Of a stretch of DNA of 64,000 bases, positions 44,561 to 52,681 are shown piece by piece. Within the stretch, counting starts at the first letter, position 1. Each line of letters begins with the position of its first letter. The stretch covers positions 79,315-143,314 of the forward strand of contig NZ_NQKY01000001.1 of the NCBI RefSeq assembly GCF_002252675.1, written 5' to 3'. The notes beneath the pieces were generated by a model that saw only the letters and a program-made list of their open reading frames with translations, was not told the origin of the DNA and searched no databases. The position numbers and the translations under genes were made by a program. The DNA is from Synechococcus sp. BO 8801 (GTDB taxonomy: Bacteria; Cyanobacteriota; Cyanobacteriia; PCC-6307; Cyanobiaceae).

Positions 44561-46501
44561 GTGGCCCCCGCGCCGCTGTCCGCTCCCGGGGCGTCCAGCC
44601 AGCGGGAGGGGTCGGTGCTGATCTGTGGCCTCGGATCCCTGGGCCAGGCCTGCCTGCTGCGCCTGCTGCCCTTCGATGTGCCGTTGCGGTGTCTGGATCG
44701 TGAGCGACCGGACTGGCGCGATCCGCGCCTGGAGGAACGCTTCGGCTCCACCCTGGTGCTGGGTGACATGCGCCTGCCCCACGTGCTCGCGCAGGCCGGG
44801 GTCGCGTCGGCCCGCGCCGTGCTGCTGCTGAGCACCGAGAGCACGGTGAACGTGGAGGCGGCCCTGCAGGTGAGGCTGCTGAATCCCACGGCGGACCTGG
44901 TGGTGCGCTCCTCCGGCCAGCTGGCCAGCCTCGGGGCCCTGCTTGAGGAGCGCCTGCCGGGGGTGGCCGTGGTCGATCCCCTGCTGCTCACGGCCGGGGC
45001 CATCACCGAGGCCCTCCGGCCCGGCGACCAGGAGGCCTGCTTCCGGGTGGATGGTGAGTCCTATCTGGTGGTGGAGGGAAACGACCCGGCCCGCCGGCAG
45101 CGGCGCAGCCTGCGCCAGGACGGCGCGGATCCGGTCCGGCCCCTGCAGGTGGTGCCGATGGCCTCGCACCACCACCGTGCCGCCGAGGCCGTTCCCGCCG
45201 CCCGGGTCCAGGGCCGCTGGCTGGCCCTGGGGCGCAGCCTGGGGGCCCCGCTGCGGCGGTGGCGGCAGTGCAGCCCGCTCCAGCAGGCGGGGCTGCTGGT
45301 GATCCTGGCCCTGATGGCCCTGGGGCTGGCCCTGTTCTCTGCTGGTGGCGGCTGGAGGCAGGGGGTGTTTGTCACCCTGGCGCTGTTGCTGGGGGAGTTC
45401 GTCGATCCGGTCAACGTGATGCTGCCCCCGGGGGACGGCATCGCCGCAGCGGCCCCCTGGCTGATCGGCGTCACCCTGCTGTATTCCCTGATCGGGACGC
45501 TGCTCACCTCCGCCCTGGTGGCCGTGATCCTGGAACGGCTGCTGCGGGAGCGCTTCGGCCTGGGCCGTCCCGGACGCTTCCGGCGGGGCAGCCGCTGGAT
45601 CCTGCTGGCGGAGGGGGAGGAACTTGCCGCGCGGGTGGCCGACAACCTGGTCAGGGATGGCCTGCAGGTGCTGCGGATCGATCCGCGACCCGGGCCGGCG
45701 CTGCAGCGGCCGGGCCTGGTGATCGTCCAGCGCTGGGAGGCGGCCCTCGCCGCGCTGCAGCACTGCCGGCTGGAGGGGATCGGCCTGCTCTCCGTCGATC
45801 TGCTGGCCAACCTGCAGGAGACCTTCCAGCTGCAGAAGTCCTGGCCCGACGCCCGTTACGCGATCCTCTCCCATGCGGTCGAGGCGGCCGAGCGTCTCGG
45901 GGACCTGCTGGGCGGCGTGGCGGTGATCTCCAGCATGGACCTGGTGGCCGATGCGGTCGTGGCCACGGCGTTCGGCGAACGGGTGGAGGAGATCTGCCGG
46001 ATTGATGGGGCCAACCATCTGCTGGTGCGGTACCGGATCCGCCAGGGCGATGGCCTGCTGGGGCTGAACCTCAGCCGGGTCGAGCAGGGCTACGGCGTCA
46101 CCACCATCCACCTGCTGCGTCGCGGCCGCCGATCCCCCCTGGTGCTGCCGTCCCTCGATCTGGTCCTGGCGGCGGGGGATGAACTGGTGGTGCTGGCCAC
46201 CCTGCGCCAGCTGCGGCGGATCGAGCTGGGCTGCCCGGATCCGCCCCGATGGCGCCTGCGCCTCCAGGGCTCCCCCCGGCCGGAGGGCCATTTCACCGCG
46301 CTCCAGTCCCTGGCCCGGCACCTGGGGGGCGCCCCCGGGGCGATGGCCCCGCTGCTGGACGGTGGGGAGCACCTCACCCCGGCCCTCGACAGGGAGCTGG
46401 CCGAACAGCTGGCGGAGGACCTGCGCCGCCAGGGCCTGCACTGCGCTGTGGAAGCGGTTGCCGTGGGTGACGCTGTGGCCAGCGAGGGCCTGCGGCCGTG
46501 A
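44561..46501 (+). CDS. Membrane protein with two RCK/TrkA-N-like domains and a pore without a K+ filter
   Basis: A 646-residue protein starting at GTG. The N-terminal Rossmann domain has the GxGxxG nucleotide motif (CGLGSLG). Two or three hydrophobic helices follow at about residues 245-325, with a loop resembling a pore (VFVTLALLLGEFVDP...) but no TxGYGD. After that comes a second Rossmann-like domain (ILLAEGEELAARVADNLV), then RCK_C-type regions with ERVEEICRI and GDELVVLATLRQL. The layout recalls CASTOR/POLLUX-like channels with RCK domains. It overlaps by 4 bases the pyruvate-kinase-like gene. Confidence 0.75.
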   Translation: MAPAPLSAPGASSQREGSVLICGLGSLGQACLLRLLPFDVPLRCLDRERPDWRDPRLEERFGSTLVLGDMRLPHVLAQAGVASARAVLLLSTESTVNVEAALQVRLLNPTADLVVRSSGQLASLGALLEERLPGVAVVDPLLLTAGAITEALRPGDQEACFRVDGESYLVVEGNDPARRQRRSLRQDGADPVRPLQVVPMASHHHRAAEAVPAARVQGRWLALGRSLGAPLRRWRQCSPLQQAGLLVILALMALGLALFSAGGGWRQGVFVTLALLLGEFVDPVNVMLPPGDGIAAAAPWLIGVTLLYSLIGTLLTSALVAVILERLLRERFGLGRPGRFRRGSRWILLAEGEELAARVADNLVRDGLQVLRIDPRPGPALQRPGLVIVQRWEAALAALQHCRLEGIGLLSVDLLANLQETFQLQKSWPDARYAILSHAVEAAERLGDLLGGVAVISSMDLVADAVVATAFGERVEEICRIDGANHLLVRYRIRQGDGLLGLNLSRVEQGYGVTTIHLLRRGRRSPLVLPSLDLVLAAGDELVVLATLRQLRRIELGCPDPPRWRLRLQGSPRPEGHFTALQSLARHLGGAPGAMAPLLDGGEHLTPALDRELAEQLAEDLRRQGLHCAVEAVAVGDAVASEGLRP

Positions 46502-48210
46502 AGGACCCCACGGCTGCCCCGGCCCCCTGGCTGCTTGAGACGTTGCGGGACCTCAGGGCCACCCTTGAGCGCATCGAAGTGGAGGAGGCCGCCTGCCTGG
46601 AGGCCATTCACCCCGACCACCGGGCCAGTGCCCGCAACCTGCTGCACGCCATGGCCTTCCATCGCCATGCCCATCCGGGCCTGCCGAAGGCGCTGCGGCA
46701 CAGGGGCCTGTCTCCCCTCACCGATGGCGATGCCCCCCTGCTGGCCAGCCTGGAGGCGGTGATCACCGCCCTCGAAGCGCTCGAAGGTCTGGGCCCCTCG
46801 GCGGCGGCGGCGCAGGACCAGCCGGGCGGCCCCCCTGGCCTGGGCGGTCCCGATCTGCTGGGGCGGCGCTGCGACCGGTTGTTCGGAGCCCTGGCCGCGG
46901 CGGGCGGCGCTGGAACCATGGTCACCCTGCCGGCGGAGGCGGCCAAGCGCCCTGCCCTGGTCGCCGATCTGCTGGCGGCGGGGATGACCATCGCCCGCAT
47001 CGATTGCGCCCATGACGACCCCGTGGTCTGGGGCCGGATGGTGGACGCGCTCAGAGCGGCCCGGGCGGCCAGCGGCCGCCCCTGTGCGATCGCCATGGAT
47101 CTGGCGGGCCCGAAGCTGCGCACCGGCCAGCTGGCCCTCCAGCCCGCGGTGATCCGCGCCCGTCCCCCCCGCGACCGGATGGGGCGCCCCACCCAACCGG
47201 TGCGGATCCTGGCGGTGTCGCCGGGAGCCTTGCCCCGGCTGCAGGACACGGACGCCGTGCTGCTGCCGGCGCGACTGTCGAAGGCGAAGCGGCTGAAGCA
47301 GGGGAATCGCCTGCAGGGGCGGGATGCCTCCGGCCGCCGCCGCACCCTCCAGGTGGTTCGACGTGGCCCCGATGGGGTTCTGCTGCTGCAGGCCGACAAG
47401 ACCTGCCACTTCACCTCCGGCCTGGTGTTCCGCCAGCGGCATGGCAAAGCCCGGCTGCGGGTCGGTCCGCTGGCGCCGGTGAGCGGCGAACGGCTGCTGC
47501 GCCCGGGCGATGCCATCCGTCTGACGCCTGAGCCGGACCAGGGCGCCGGCACGCTCCCCTGCACCCTGCCGGAGGTGTTCGTCGATCTGCGCCGCGGTGA
47601 GCGGGTGCTCTTCGACGATGGCCGCATCGGCGCCGTGGTCCGGAGGGTGTCAGCCCGGGAGGTGCGGCTCAAGGTCACCACGGCCCGGGCCAGGGGCAGC
47701 CGGCTCCGTTCCGACAACAGGATCCATTTCCCCGACAGTGACCTGCGCACGCCGGCCCTCACCGCCAAGGACATCGAGGATCTGGCGTTCGTGACACGGC
47801 ACGCCGACATGGTCAACTCGTCCTTCGTGCACCGGGAGTCCGACATCCAGACCCTGCGCCAGTGCCTGGAGGACCGTGGCCGGGGTGATCTGGCGGTGAT
47901 GCTCAGGATCGAAACCCGCCAGGCCTTTCTCAACTTGCCCGGTCTGCTGCTGGCGGCCATGGCCCACGGCGCCCCGGTGGCCGTGATGATCGCCCGGAGC
48001 GATCTGGCGATCGAGTGCGGCTGGGAGTCCCTGGCTCCGATTCAGGAGGAGATCCTGCGGATCTGCGGCGCGGCGCACGTGCCCTGCCTCTGGACCACCC
48101 TGACGGTGCTGGAGGGGATCGGGGCCCGCACAACCGGCGACCCCAGCCAGCCCCTGCTCACCTGCCTGGCGTTCCGGAGCAACTGTGAAGGGGGCAACCC
48201 GCTGCCGTGA
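46498..48210 (+). CDS. Degenerate pyruvate kinase homologue
   Basis: A 570-residue protein with about 140 residues of unknown N-terminal helical sequence before a PK-like barrel. Recognisable PK segments: ARIDCAH (167-172, for R-x-N-x-S-H), MDLAGPKLRTG (200-210), ALTAKDIEDLAF, and IARSDLAIE (for VARGDLGVE). Changes at key sites: Asn to Asp, Ser to Ala and Thr to Leu at the K+ ligands, and the catalytic Lys of KIEN to Arg470 in LRIET. The C-terminal PK domain is missing. Classical pyruvate kinase activity is doubtful. Its GTG start overlaps the RCK gene stop, indicating tight coupling. Confidence 0.7.
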   Translation: MKDPTAAPAPWLLETLRDLRATLERIEVEEAACLEAIHPDHRASARNLLHAMAFHRHAHPGLPKALRHRGLSPLTDGDAPLLASLEAVITALEALEGLGPSAAAAQDQPGGPPGLGGPDLLGRRCDRLFGALAAAGGAGTMVTLPAEAAKRPALVADLLAAGMTIARIDCAHDDPVVWGRMVDALRAARAASGRPCAIAMDLAGPKLRTGQLALQPAVIRARPPRDRMGRPTQPVRILAVSPGALPRLQDTDAVLLPARLSKAKRLKQGNRLQGRDASGRRRTLQVVRRGPDGVLLLQADKTCHFTSGLVFRQRHGKARLRVGPLAPVSGERLLRPGDAIRLTPEPDQGAGTLPCTLPEVFVDLRRGERVLFDDGRIGAVVRRVSAREVRLKVTTARARGSRLRSDNRIHFPDSDLRTPALTAKDIEDLAFVTRHADMVNSSFVHRESDIQTLRQCLEDRGRGDLAVMLRIETRQAFLNLPGLLLAAMAHGAPVAVMIARSDLAIECGWESLAPIQEEILRICGAAHVPCLWTTLTVLEGIGARTTGDPSQPLLTCLAFRSNCEGGNPLP

Positions 48211-48240
48211 GCCTGCCCCTGGGAAGCCTGCCCCTGGGAA
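48211..48240. repeat. Exact 15-bp tandem duplication after the pyruvate-kinase-like gene
   Basis: Two identical 15-base units GCCTGCCCCTGGGAA at 48211-48225 and 48226-48240, directly following the stop codon. Same period as the duplications at 10076 and 54466. Confidence 0.95.
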
Positions 48241-48254
48241 TCAGCGGAAAGGAT

Positions 48255-48542
48255 TCAGTCCGTGGATTCGTCGAAGAGGGAACTGCGGGTGAATTTGAGG
48301 CCTTTCCAGATCTTCTTGATTTTCGCGTAGGCCTCGTCCTGGCTCATCTTGCCGTTGGCCTGCAGGCCGACGATCAACCCCACCTGGTCGGCGAAGGACT
48401 CCAGATTCTGATGAAACATCAGCCGCTCCGGGCTCCAGTCGCTGCCGCGGTAGCTGCCATGGGCTTCCATGGGCGACTGGACATCCCGTTCCTGCCGGCC
48501 GAGTTCGGGGTTGGATGATCCCGTGGAGGGCTGGTTGGTCAA
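48255..48542 (-). CDS. Small conserved-looking cyanobacterial protein
   Basis: A 95-residue soluble protein. After a polar 35-residue N-terminus it has a helical core (SPERLMFHQNLESFADQVGLIVGLQANGKMSQDEAYAKIKKIWKGLK). Such short helical proteins (DUF7219-like, tentatively) recur in cyanobacteria without an assigned function. Divergent from corA; its start region faces a 124-base gap containing two CTTAA elements. Confidence 0.6.
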   Translation of the reverse strand: MTNQPSTGSSNPELGRQERDVQSPMEAHGSYRGSDWSPERLMFHQNLESFADQVGLIVGLQANGKMSQDEAYAKIKKIWKGLKFTRSSLFDESTD

Positions 48543-48666
48543 CGAATCGTCAAGAGCAATGGCTTAACCTAGCCAGCCAGCCTTAAGACTCCGTAAAGGC
48601 CAGGGGCCAGCCCCAAAACCCCAGCCACGCCTGCCATACCCACCATCGGGCCGTTGCGGTTGAATC

Positions 48667-49788
48667 GTGGCAACAACCGGAAGTCCCGTGGTGCGACTCA
48701 CCCCAGGGGCGCTGAATTCCCAGCGCCTGGAGCAGCGTCCGGCCGGTCTGCCCACCCATCTCTATGTCCATGGCGGGCTCGGGCCCACCCGGGCCGATGC
48801 GGTGCTGTTCCTGGATTCCGGGCCGGTGCGCACCCCCTCCCCCGCCATCGAGCGGCTGGCCAGCCTGCGCCAGGCCGGCACCCCCCTGTGGCTGCGCCTG
48901 CAGGGGCTTGGTGATCGCCGTTACATCCAGCAGCTGCTCGATCGCCTCGAGGTGCCGGCGGTCTTGCTGGCCCCCCTGCTGGAGGTGCCCCAGCGCCCCC
49001 AGGTGAACGGACTGGAGGATGTGCTGCTGGTGGTGCTGCACCGGCTCAGCTTCGCCAAGGACCCGGCCCATCTGGTCAGTGAGCAGGTGGGTCTGGTGCT
49101 GCTGCCCGGCCTGCTGATCACCCTGGAGGAGGGCTGCGGCGGGGATCCCTTCCCGGATCTCACCGAATGGCTGTTGTCCAAGTCGGGGTCCCTGGCCGAC
49201 CGGGACCTGGACGACATCCTGCACTTCGTCATCGATGACCTGCTCGATGATCTGTTCCCGATGCTGGAGGCGATGTCCCAGCGGCTGGATGCGCTGGAGG
49301 AATCCTCCCTGCGCAATCCCCGCCCCCTGATCCTGCGCCGTTCCTACGAATTCAGGAGCAATCTGCGCATCATCCGCACCTTGATCTGGCCGTTGCGCCA
49401 TCAGATCAGGCTGCTGCTCCGCCAGCGCCAGCGGCTGCTGGGCACCGAGGCCCTGGAGGGCTTCCGGGATATGGCCGAACTGGTGGATCAGCTGTTCGAG
49501 GCCTGCGGGTCGCTGCGGGGTCAGTGCGATGCCATCACCCAGTCCTATGCGGCCAGTGTGGGCAACAGGATGAACCAGGTGATGAAGACCCTCACCATCC
49601 TCACCAGCATCTTCGCGCCGCTCACGTTCATCGTTGGCGTCTACGGCATGAACTTCGAGTTCATGCCCGAGCTGAAATGGCGCCATGGTTACGCGTTTGT
49701 CATGTTGCTGATGCTCCTGATCGCCACGGTGCAGGCCTGGTGGTTGTGGCGGCGGGGCTGGTTCCAGGACTGGACGGGCCAGGGCTGA
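48667..49788 (+). CDS. corA: CorA-family divalent cation (Mg2+/Co2+) transporter
   Basis: A 373-residue protein starting at GTG. The cytoplasmic alpha/beta N-domain and long helical region are followed by two C-terminal transmembrane helices, with the family filter YGMN followed by FEFMPE between them. The long stalk helix (residues about 180-290, Leu/Glu/Arg-rich) is typical of the pentameric channel. It probably imports Mg2+. Its stop lies only 10 bases before the pstS Pho box. Confidence 0.92.
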   Translation: MATTGSPVVRLTPGALNSQRLEQRPAGLPTHLYVHGGLGPTRADAVLFLDSGPVRTPSPAIERLASLRQAGTPLWLRLQGLGDRRYIQQLLDRLEVPAVLLAPLLEVPQRPQVNGLEDVLLVVLHRLSFAKDPAHLVSEQVGLVLLPGLLITLEEGCGGDPFPDLTEWLLSKSGSLADRDLDDILHFVIDDLLDDLFPMLEAMSQRLDALEESSLRNPRPLILRRSYEFRSNLRIIRTLIWPLRHQIRLLLRQRQRLLGTEALEGFRDMAELVDQLFEACGSLRGQCDAITQSYAASVGNRMNQVMKTLTILTSIFAPLTFIVGVYGMNFEFMPELKWRHGYAFVMLLMLLIATVQAWWLWRRGWFQDWTGQG

Positions 49789-49797
49789 GCTGGCGCC

Positions 49798-49816
49798 CAC
49801 AATCTGTCCTTAACCC
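49798..49816 (+). promoter_or_regulatory. Candidate Pho box of pstS
   Basis: Two 8-base repeats 11 bases apart: CACAATCT (49798) and CTTAACCC (49809), matching the cyanobacterial Pho-box unit PyTTAAPyPy(T/A) at 5 and 7 positions. Located about 60-80 bases before the PstS start. Confidence 0.5.
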
Positions 49817-49876
49817 AACCCCTCGGCTTGCTGGTGCAGGATCGGCGCAGCGTCCTTTCTTCGCTGGTCTCGAACC

Positions 49877-50950
49877 ATGGTCCTGAAGCTTCCTGCGACA
49901 GTCCGGTCGAGGGGCGTGATGGCTTTCAGTGGACTGGGTGCCCTCCTCGGCGTCGGGCTGACGCCATGGCTGGCCCTGGTGCCCGCCGAGGCCCAGACGG
50001 GGACGGCTCCGGTGGTGCGCATCGAGGGCTCCAGCACGGTGTTCCCCATCCTGGAGGAGGCCGCCAAGGCCTTCCAGAAACGCCAGGGTTCGCCGGTGTC
50101 CATCGCCCTGAAGGAGACGGGCAGCTCGGCTGGCATGCGCAGGTTCTGCCGCGGCGAGATTCCGATCAGCAACTCCTCCCGTCCGATCAGCTCCAGGGAG
50201 CTGAAGGCCTGTGCCGCCAAGGGGGTCACCTTCATTGAACTGCCGCTGGCCTTCGATGCCATTTCGGTGGTGGTCCATCCCAGCAACAGCTGGGCCAGCC
50301 GCATCAGCACGGCCGAGCTCTCCACCCTGTGGAACCGCAAGGCCCAGGGACGCATCAAGCGGTGGAAGCAGGTGAACGCCTCCTGGCCGGATCGGCCGAT
50401 CAATCTGTGTGGCCCGGGGGCTGACTCAGGAACGTTTGATTACTTCAACAAGGCCATCAATGGGGATTCTCGCAATTCCCGCACCGATTACACCGCCAGT
50501 GAAGATGATAACGTTCTGGTAAGTTGTGTTGAGAAGAATCCTCTGGCGCTGGGCTATTTCGGCTTTTCCTATTATCGTGCTCAGGCTGCCAGGTTGAAGG
50601 CGCTCGCTATCACGGGTCCCAAGGGAACCTGGCCGCCGACCGTCGACAACGTGCAGCAGGAGCGCTACGTGCCTCTCTCGCGACCCTTGTTCGTCTACAT
50701 CAACGACAAGGATCTGAGGGATCGGCCCGAGGTGCGTCGCTTCATCACCTTCACGGTCCAGGGTGGGTTGCGTTTCAGCGAGCGGGCCGGTGTGATCCCC
50801 CTGCCTCCGGACACCTATCGTGTTGTTGAATCCAAGCTTTATCGCCACTTGATCGGCACCTCCTTCGGGGGCGATCTGCCCGTCGGGCTCTCGATCAACG
50901 AAGCGATCCGGCGCAGCTTCCAGCAGATCCGTTCGAAAACACCCCGCTGA
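49877..50950 (+). CDS. pstS: Phosphate-binding protein, PstS/SphX type
   Basis: A 357-residue periplasmic phosphate-binding protein. Signal peptide with VPAEAQT cleavage region. Phosphate-contacting motifs are IEGSSTVFPI, KETGSSAGM and GPGADSGTFDYF. The divergent C-terminus and lack of a lipobox resemble SphX/PstS of Synechococcus. The gene begins a phosphate-response cluster with a CHAD protein, Crp-type PtrA-like regulator, PhoB and PhoR. No pstC/A/B genes are present here, so the permease is encoded elsewhere. SphX is an equally good name. Confidence 0.88.
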   Translation: MVLKLPATVRSRGVMAFSGLGALLGVGLTPWLALVPAEAQTGTAPVVRIEGSSTVFPILEEAAKAFQKRQGSPVSIALKETGSSAGMRRFCRGEIPISNSSRPISSRELKACAAKGVTFIELPLAFDAISVVVHPSNSWASRISTAELSTLWNRKAQGRIKRWKQVNASWPDRPINLCGPGADSGTFDYFNKAINGDSRNSRTDYTASEDDNVLVSCVEKNPLALGYFGFSYYRAQAARLKALAITGPKGTWPPTVDNVQQERYVPLSRPLFVYINDKDLRDRPEVRRFITFTVQGGLRFSERAGVIPLPPDTYRVVESKLYRHLIGTSFGGDLPVGLSINEAIRRSFQQIRSKTPR

Positions 50951-50967
50951 GGCCTCCGGCCCCTCCC

Positions 50968-51927
50968 ATGGCCAGCCCGCACGATGATCACCCGTTCAGC
51001 AATGGAGCGTTTGCCGTCGATCTGATCGGGCGCTTCACCCACAAGCTCGCGTCGCTGCAGGGGCCCGTGCTCGCCGACAACGATCCCGAACCCCTGCATC
51101 AGATGCGGGTGGCGCTGCGGCGGCTGCGCACCTGCCTGCACCAGTTCGGCCCCGCCCTGCAGCTGCCCAAGGCCGTCGCTGACCCCCGCCTGGCCAAGAC
51201 CGTGCGCCGGCTCGGCATGGCGCGGGACCTGGATGTGCTCAGGGATCGGCTGGAGAAGGATCTGATGCCCGAGCTTCCCGAGACGGAACAACGGGCTCTC
51301 AAGCCCGTGTTGAAGCAACTCCGGCGTGAACGGGCCCTGGCCTATGAGCAGGTGGTCACCACCCTCCAGAGCAGCGGCTACCTGAAGCTGCTGTCCCAGC
51401 TGCAGGGTTGGCTGCGCCATCCCGAGTTCACGCGGCTGGGGGAGCTGCCGCTGCTGGCCTGGACCCTGGAGTGGCAGGCCCCGATGATCGCCGGGCTGTT
51501 CCAGCATCCGGGTTGGTTCATCCTCAAACAGGAGGGGGACATGGAGCGGGTCCACGACCTGCGCAAACGACTCAAGACCGCCCGTTACGGACTCGAGAAT
51601 CTCGGGGCCGTCACCGGCTCACGCTGCCGGCAGTGGGTGGCTGAACTGAGGGAGCTGCAGGAACTGCTCGGAGAACTCAACGATCTCCATGTCCTGGAGA
51701 GGGCGATCGATGATCAGTTGCCGGCCGGACTGGCCAGGAGCCTGCCGGATCTGGAGGCCCTGTTGCGCCGGAGGGCCCAGGTCTGCTGGGACCAGTGGCG
51801 GCAGCGAGCCGATGGGTTGATCCTCCCCGAACGCCGGCGCAGCCTCTCGATGGCGCTCTGGCTCGAACGTCGTTCCGACAGCCACCCGGAAGCGCCCCCG
51901 CTGGCCCTCGCCTTACCGAGCTCTTAA
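50968..51927 (+). CDS. CHAD-domain protein, probable polyphosphate binder
   Basis: A 319-residue helical protein. CHAD hallmarks are the conserved His and basic residues in LHQMRVALRRLRTCLHQF near residue 45, RDLDVLRDRL, and VHDLRKRLKTARYGLE and LQELLGELNDLHVL in the second half. CHAD domains bind inorganic polyphosphate through this basic surface. It starts 17 bases after pstS and the Pho box of the next gene begins inside its 3' end, so it belongs to the phosphate cluster. A role linking polyphosphate to phosphate signalling is inferred. Confidence 0.88.
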   Translation: MASPHDDHPFSNGAFAVDLIGRFTHKLASLQGPVLADNDPEPLHQMRVALRRLRTCLHQFGPALQLPKAVADPRLAKTVRRLGMARDLDVLRDRLEKDLMPELPETEQRALKPVLKQLRRERALAYEQVVTTLQSSGYLKLLSQLQGWLRHPEFTRLGELPLLAWTLEWQAPMIAGLFQHPGWFILKQEGDMERVHDLRKRLKTARYGLENLGAVTGSRCRQWVAELRELQELLGELNDLHVLERAIDDQLPAGLARSLPDLEALLRRRAQVCWDQWRQRADGLILPERRRSLSMALWLERRSDSHPEAPPLALALPSS

Positions 51928-51952
51928 CCAAAGCACTACCAGCCCTTTGCCC
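51912..51952 (+). promoter_or_regulatory. Four-unit Pho box upstream of the Crp-type regulator
   Basis: Four 8-base direct repeats with exact 11-base spacing: CTTACCGA (51912), CTTAACCA (51923), CACTACCA (51934), CTTTGCCC (51945). They agree with the tandem PyTTAAPyPy pattern of cyanobacterial PhoB/SphR boxes. A -10-like TACAGT follows at 51973-51978, 27 bases before the ATG. It overlaps the last codons of the CHAD gene. Confidence 0.7.
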
Positions 51953-52004
51953 GTCCGGCGGGTGTCGCTGCATACAGTTCGCTGCATCCGATGCGCTTTC
52001 CCCG

Positions 52005-52637
52005 ATGGTATTCACGCCCTCCCGTGAATCCGGCAGCAAGGATGGATTCCGAGAACTTCTTGAAGCGAACTACCAGAAACGCAGTCTGGTTCATGTCAGC
52101 GCCGGGAGCCATGTACCGCTGCTGAAGAACAACGTCTGGCTCGTCGTTCGCGGCATGGTGAAGCTCAGCGCCATCACCATTCACGGCGACGACATGCTGC
52201 TCGGTCTGGCCGGCCCCAACGAGCCGTTCGGCGATCCCCTCAATGGCGTCGAGGCCTACGCCGCCACCACCCTGGCCGACACCGACCTGCTCTGCCTCAG
52301 CTGCAGCGAGATCCGCCAGGACGGCACCCTGGCCGTGGCCATGCTGGAGGCCCTCGGCCAGCGCATCCAGCAGAGCCAGGCCCTGCTCGCCCTGATGGGT
52401 CTCAAACGCGTCGATGAACGGGTGCGTGGCTTCCTCGAACTGCTGGCCAGCGAGTACGGCCAGCCCTGCGAATCGGGCCTGCGCCTCAACCTGCGCCTCA
52501 CCCACCAGGAGGTGGCCAGCGCCCTGGCGACCACACGGGTCACCGTCACGCGCGTGATCGGCACCCTGCGCGACGAGGGCTGGTTGCAGCTCGACAGCCA
52601 GCGGCGTCTGGTGGTCAGCTATCTGCCACGGCGTTGA
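52005..52637 (+). CDS. ptrA: Crp/Fnr-family regulator of the phosphate cluster, PtrA-like
   Basis: A 210-residue Crp-type regulator. ATG 52005 follows the Pho box and a -10 element; the frame extends upstream inside the CHAD gene but only because of high GC. Sensor cupin (LLGLAGPNEPFGDPLNG), dimer helix and winged helix (LTHQEVASALATTRVTVTRVIGTLRDEGWL). In marine Synechococcus, PtrA is a Crp-family activator of phosphate-starvation genes, itself PhoB-controlled and encoded beside phoBR. Position and the Pho box fit that well. The DNA-binding helix is close to that of the CysR-like protein at 32290. Confidence 0.8.
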   Translation: MVFTPSRESGSKDGFRELLEANYQKRSLVHVSAGSHVPLLKNNVWLVVRGMVKLSAITIHGDDMLLGLAGPNEPFGDPLNGVEAYAATTLADTDLLCLSCSEIRQDGTLAVAMLEALGQRIQQSQALLALMGLKRVDERVRGFLELLASEYGQPCESGLRLNLRLTHQEVASALATTRVTVTRVIGTLRDEGWLQLDSQRRLVVSYLPRR

Positions 52638-52681
52638 GACAGTTCTGGGGTCTGCCCGCTGCGGACGCCGATAATGCCGTC

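Noticed and set aside
48563-48589. CTTAACCT and CTTAAGAC between the small gene and corA as a Pho box
   Set aside because: The two units are 19 bases apart, not a multiple of 11, and the sequence between does not match the unit.
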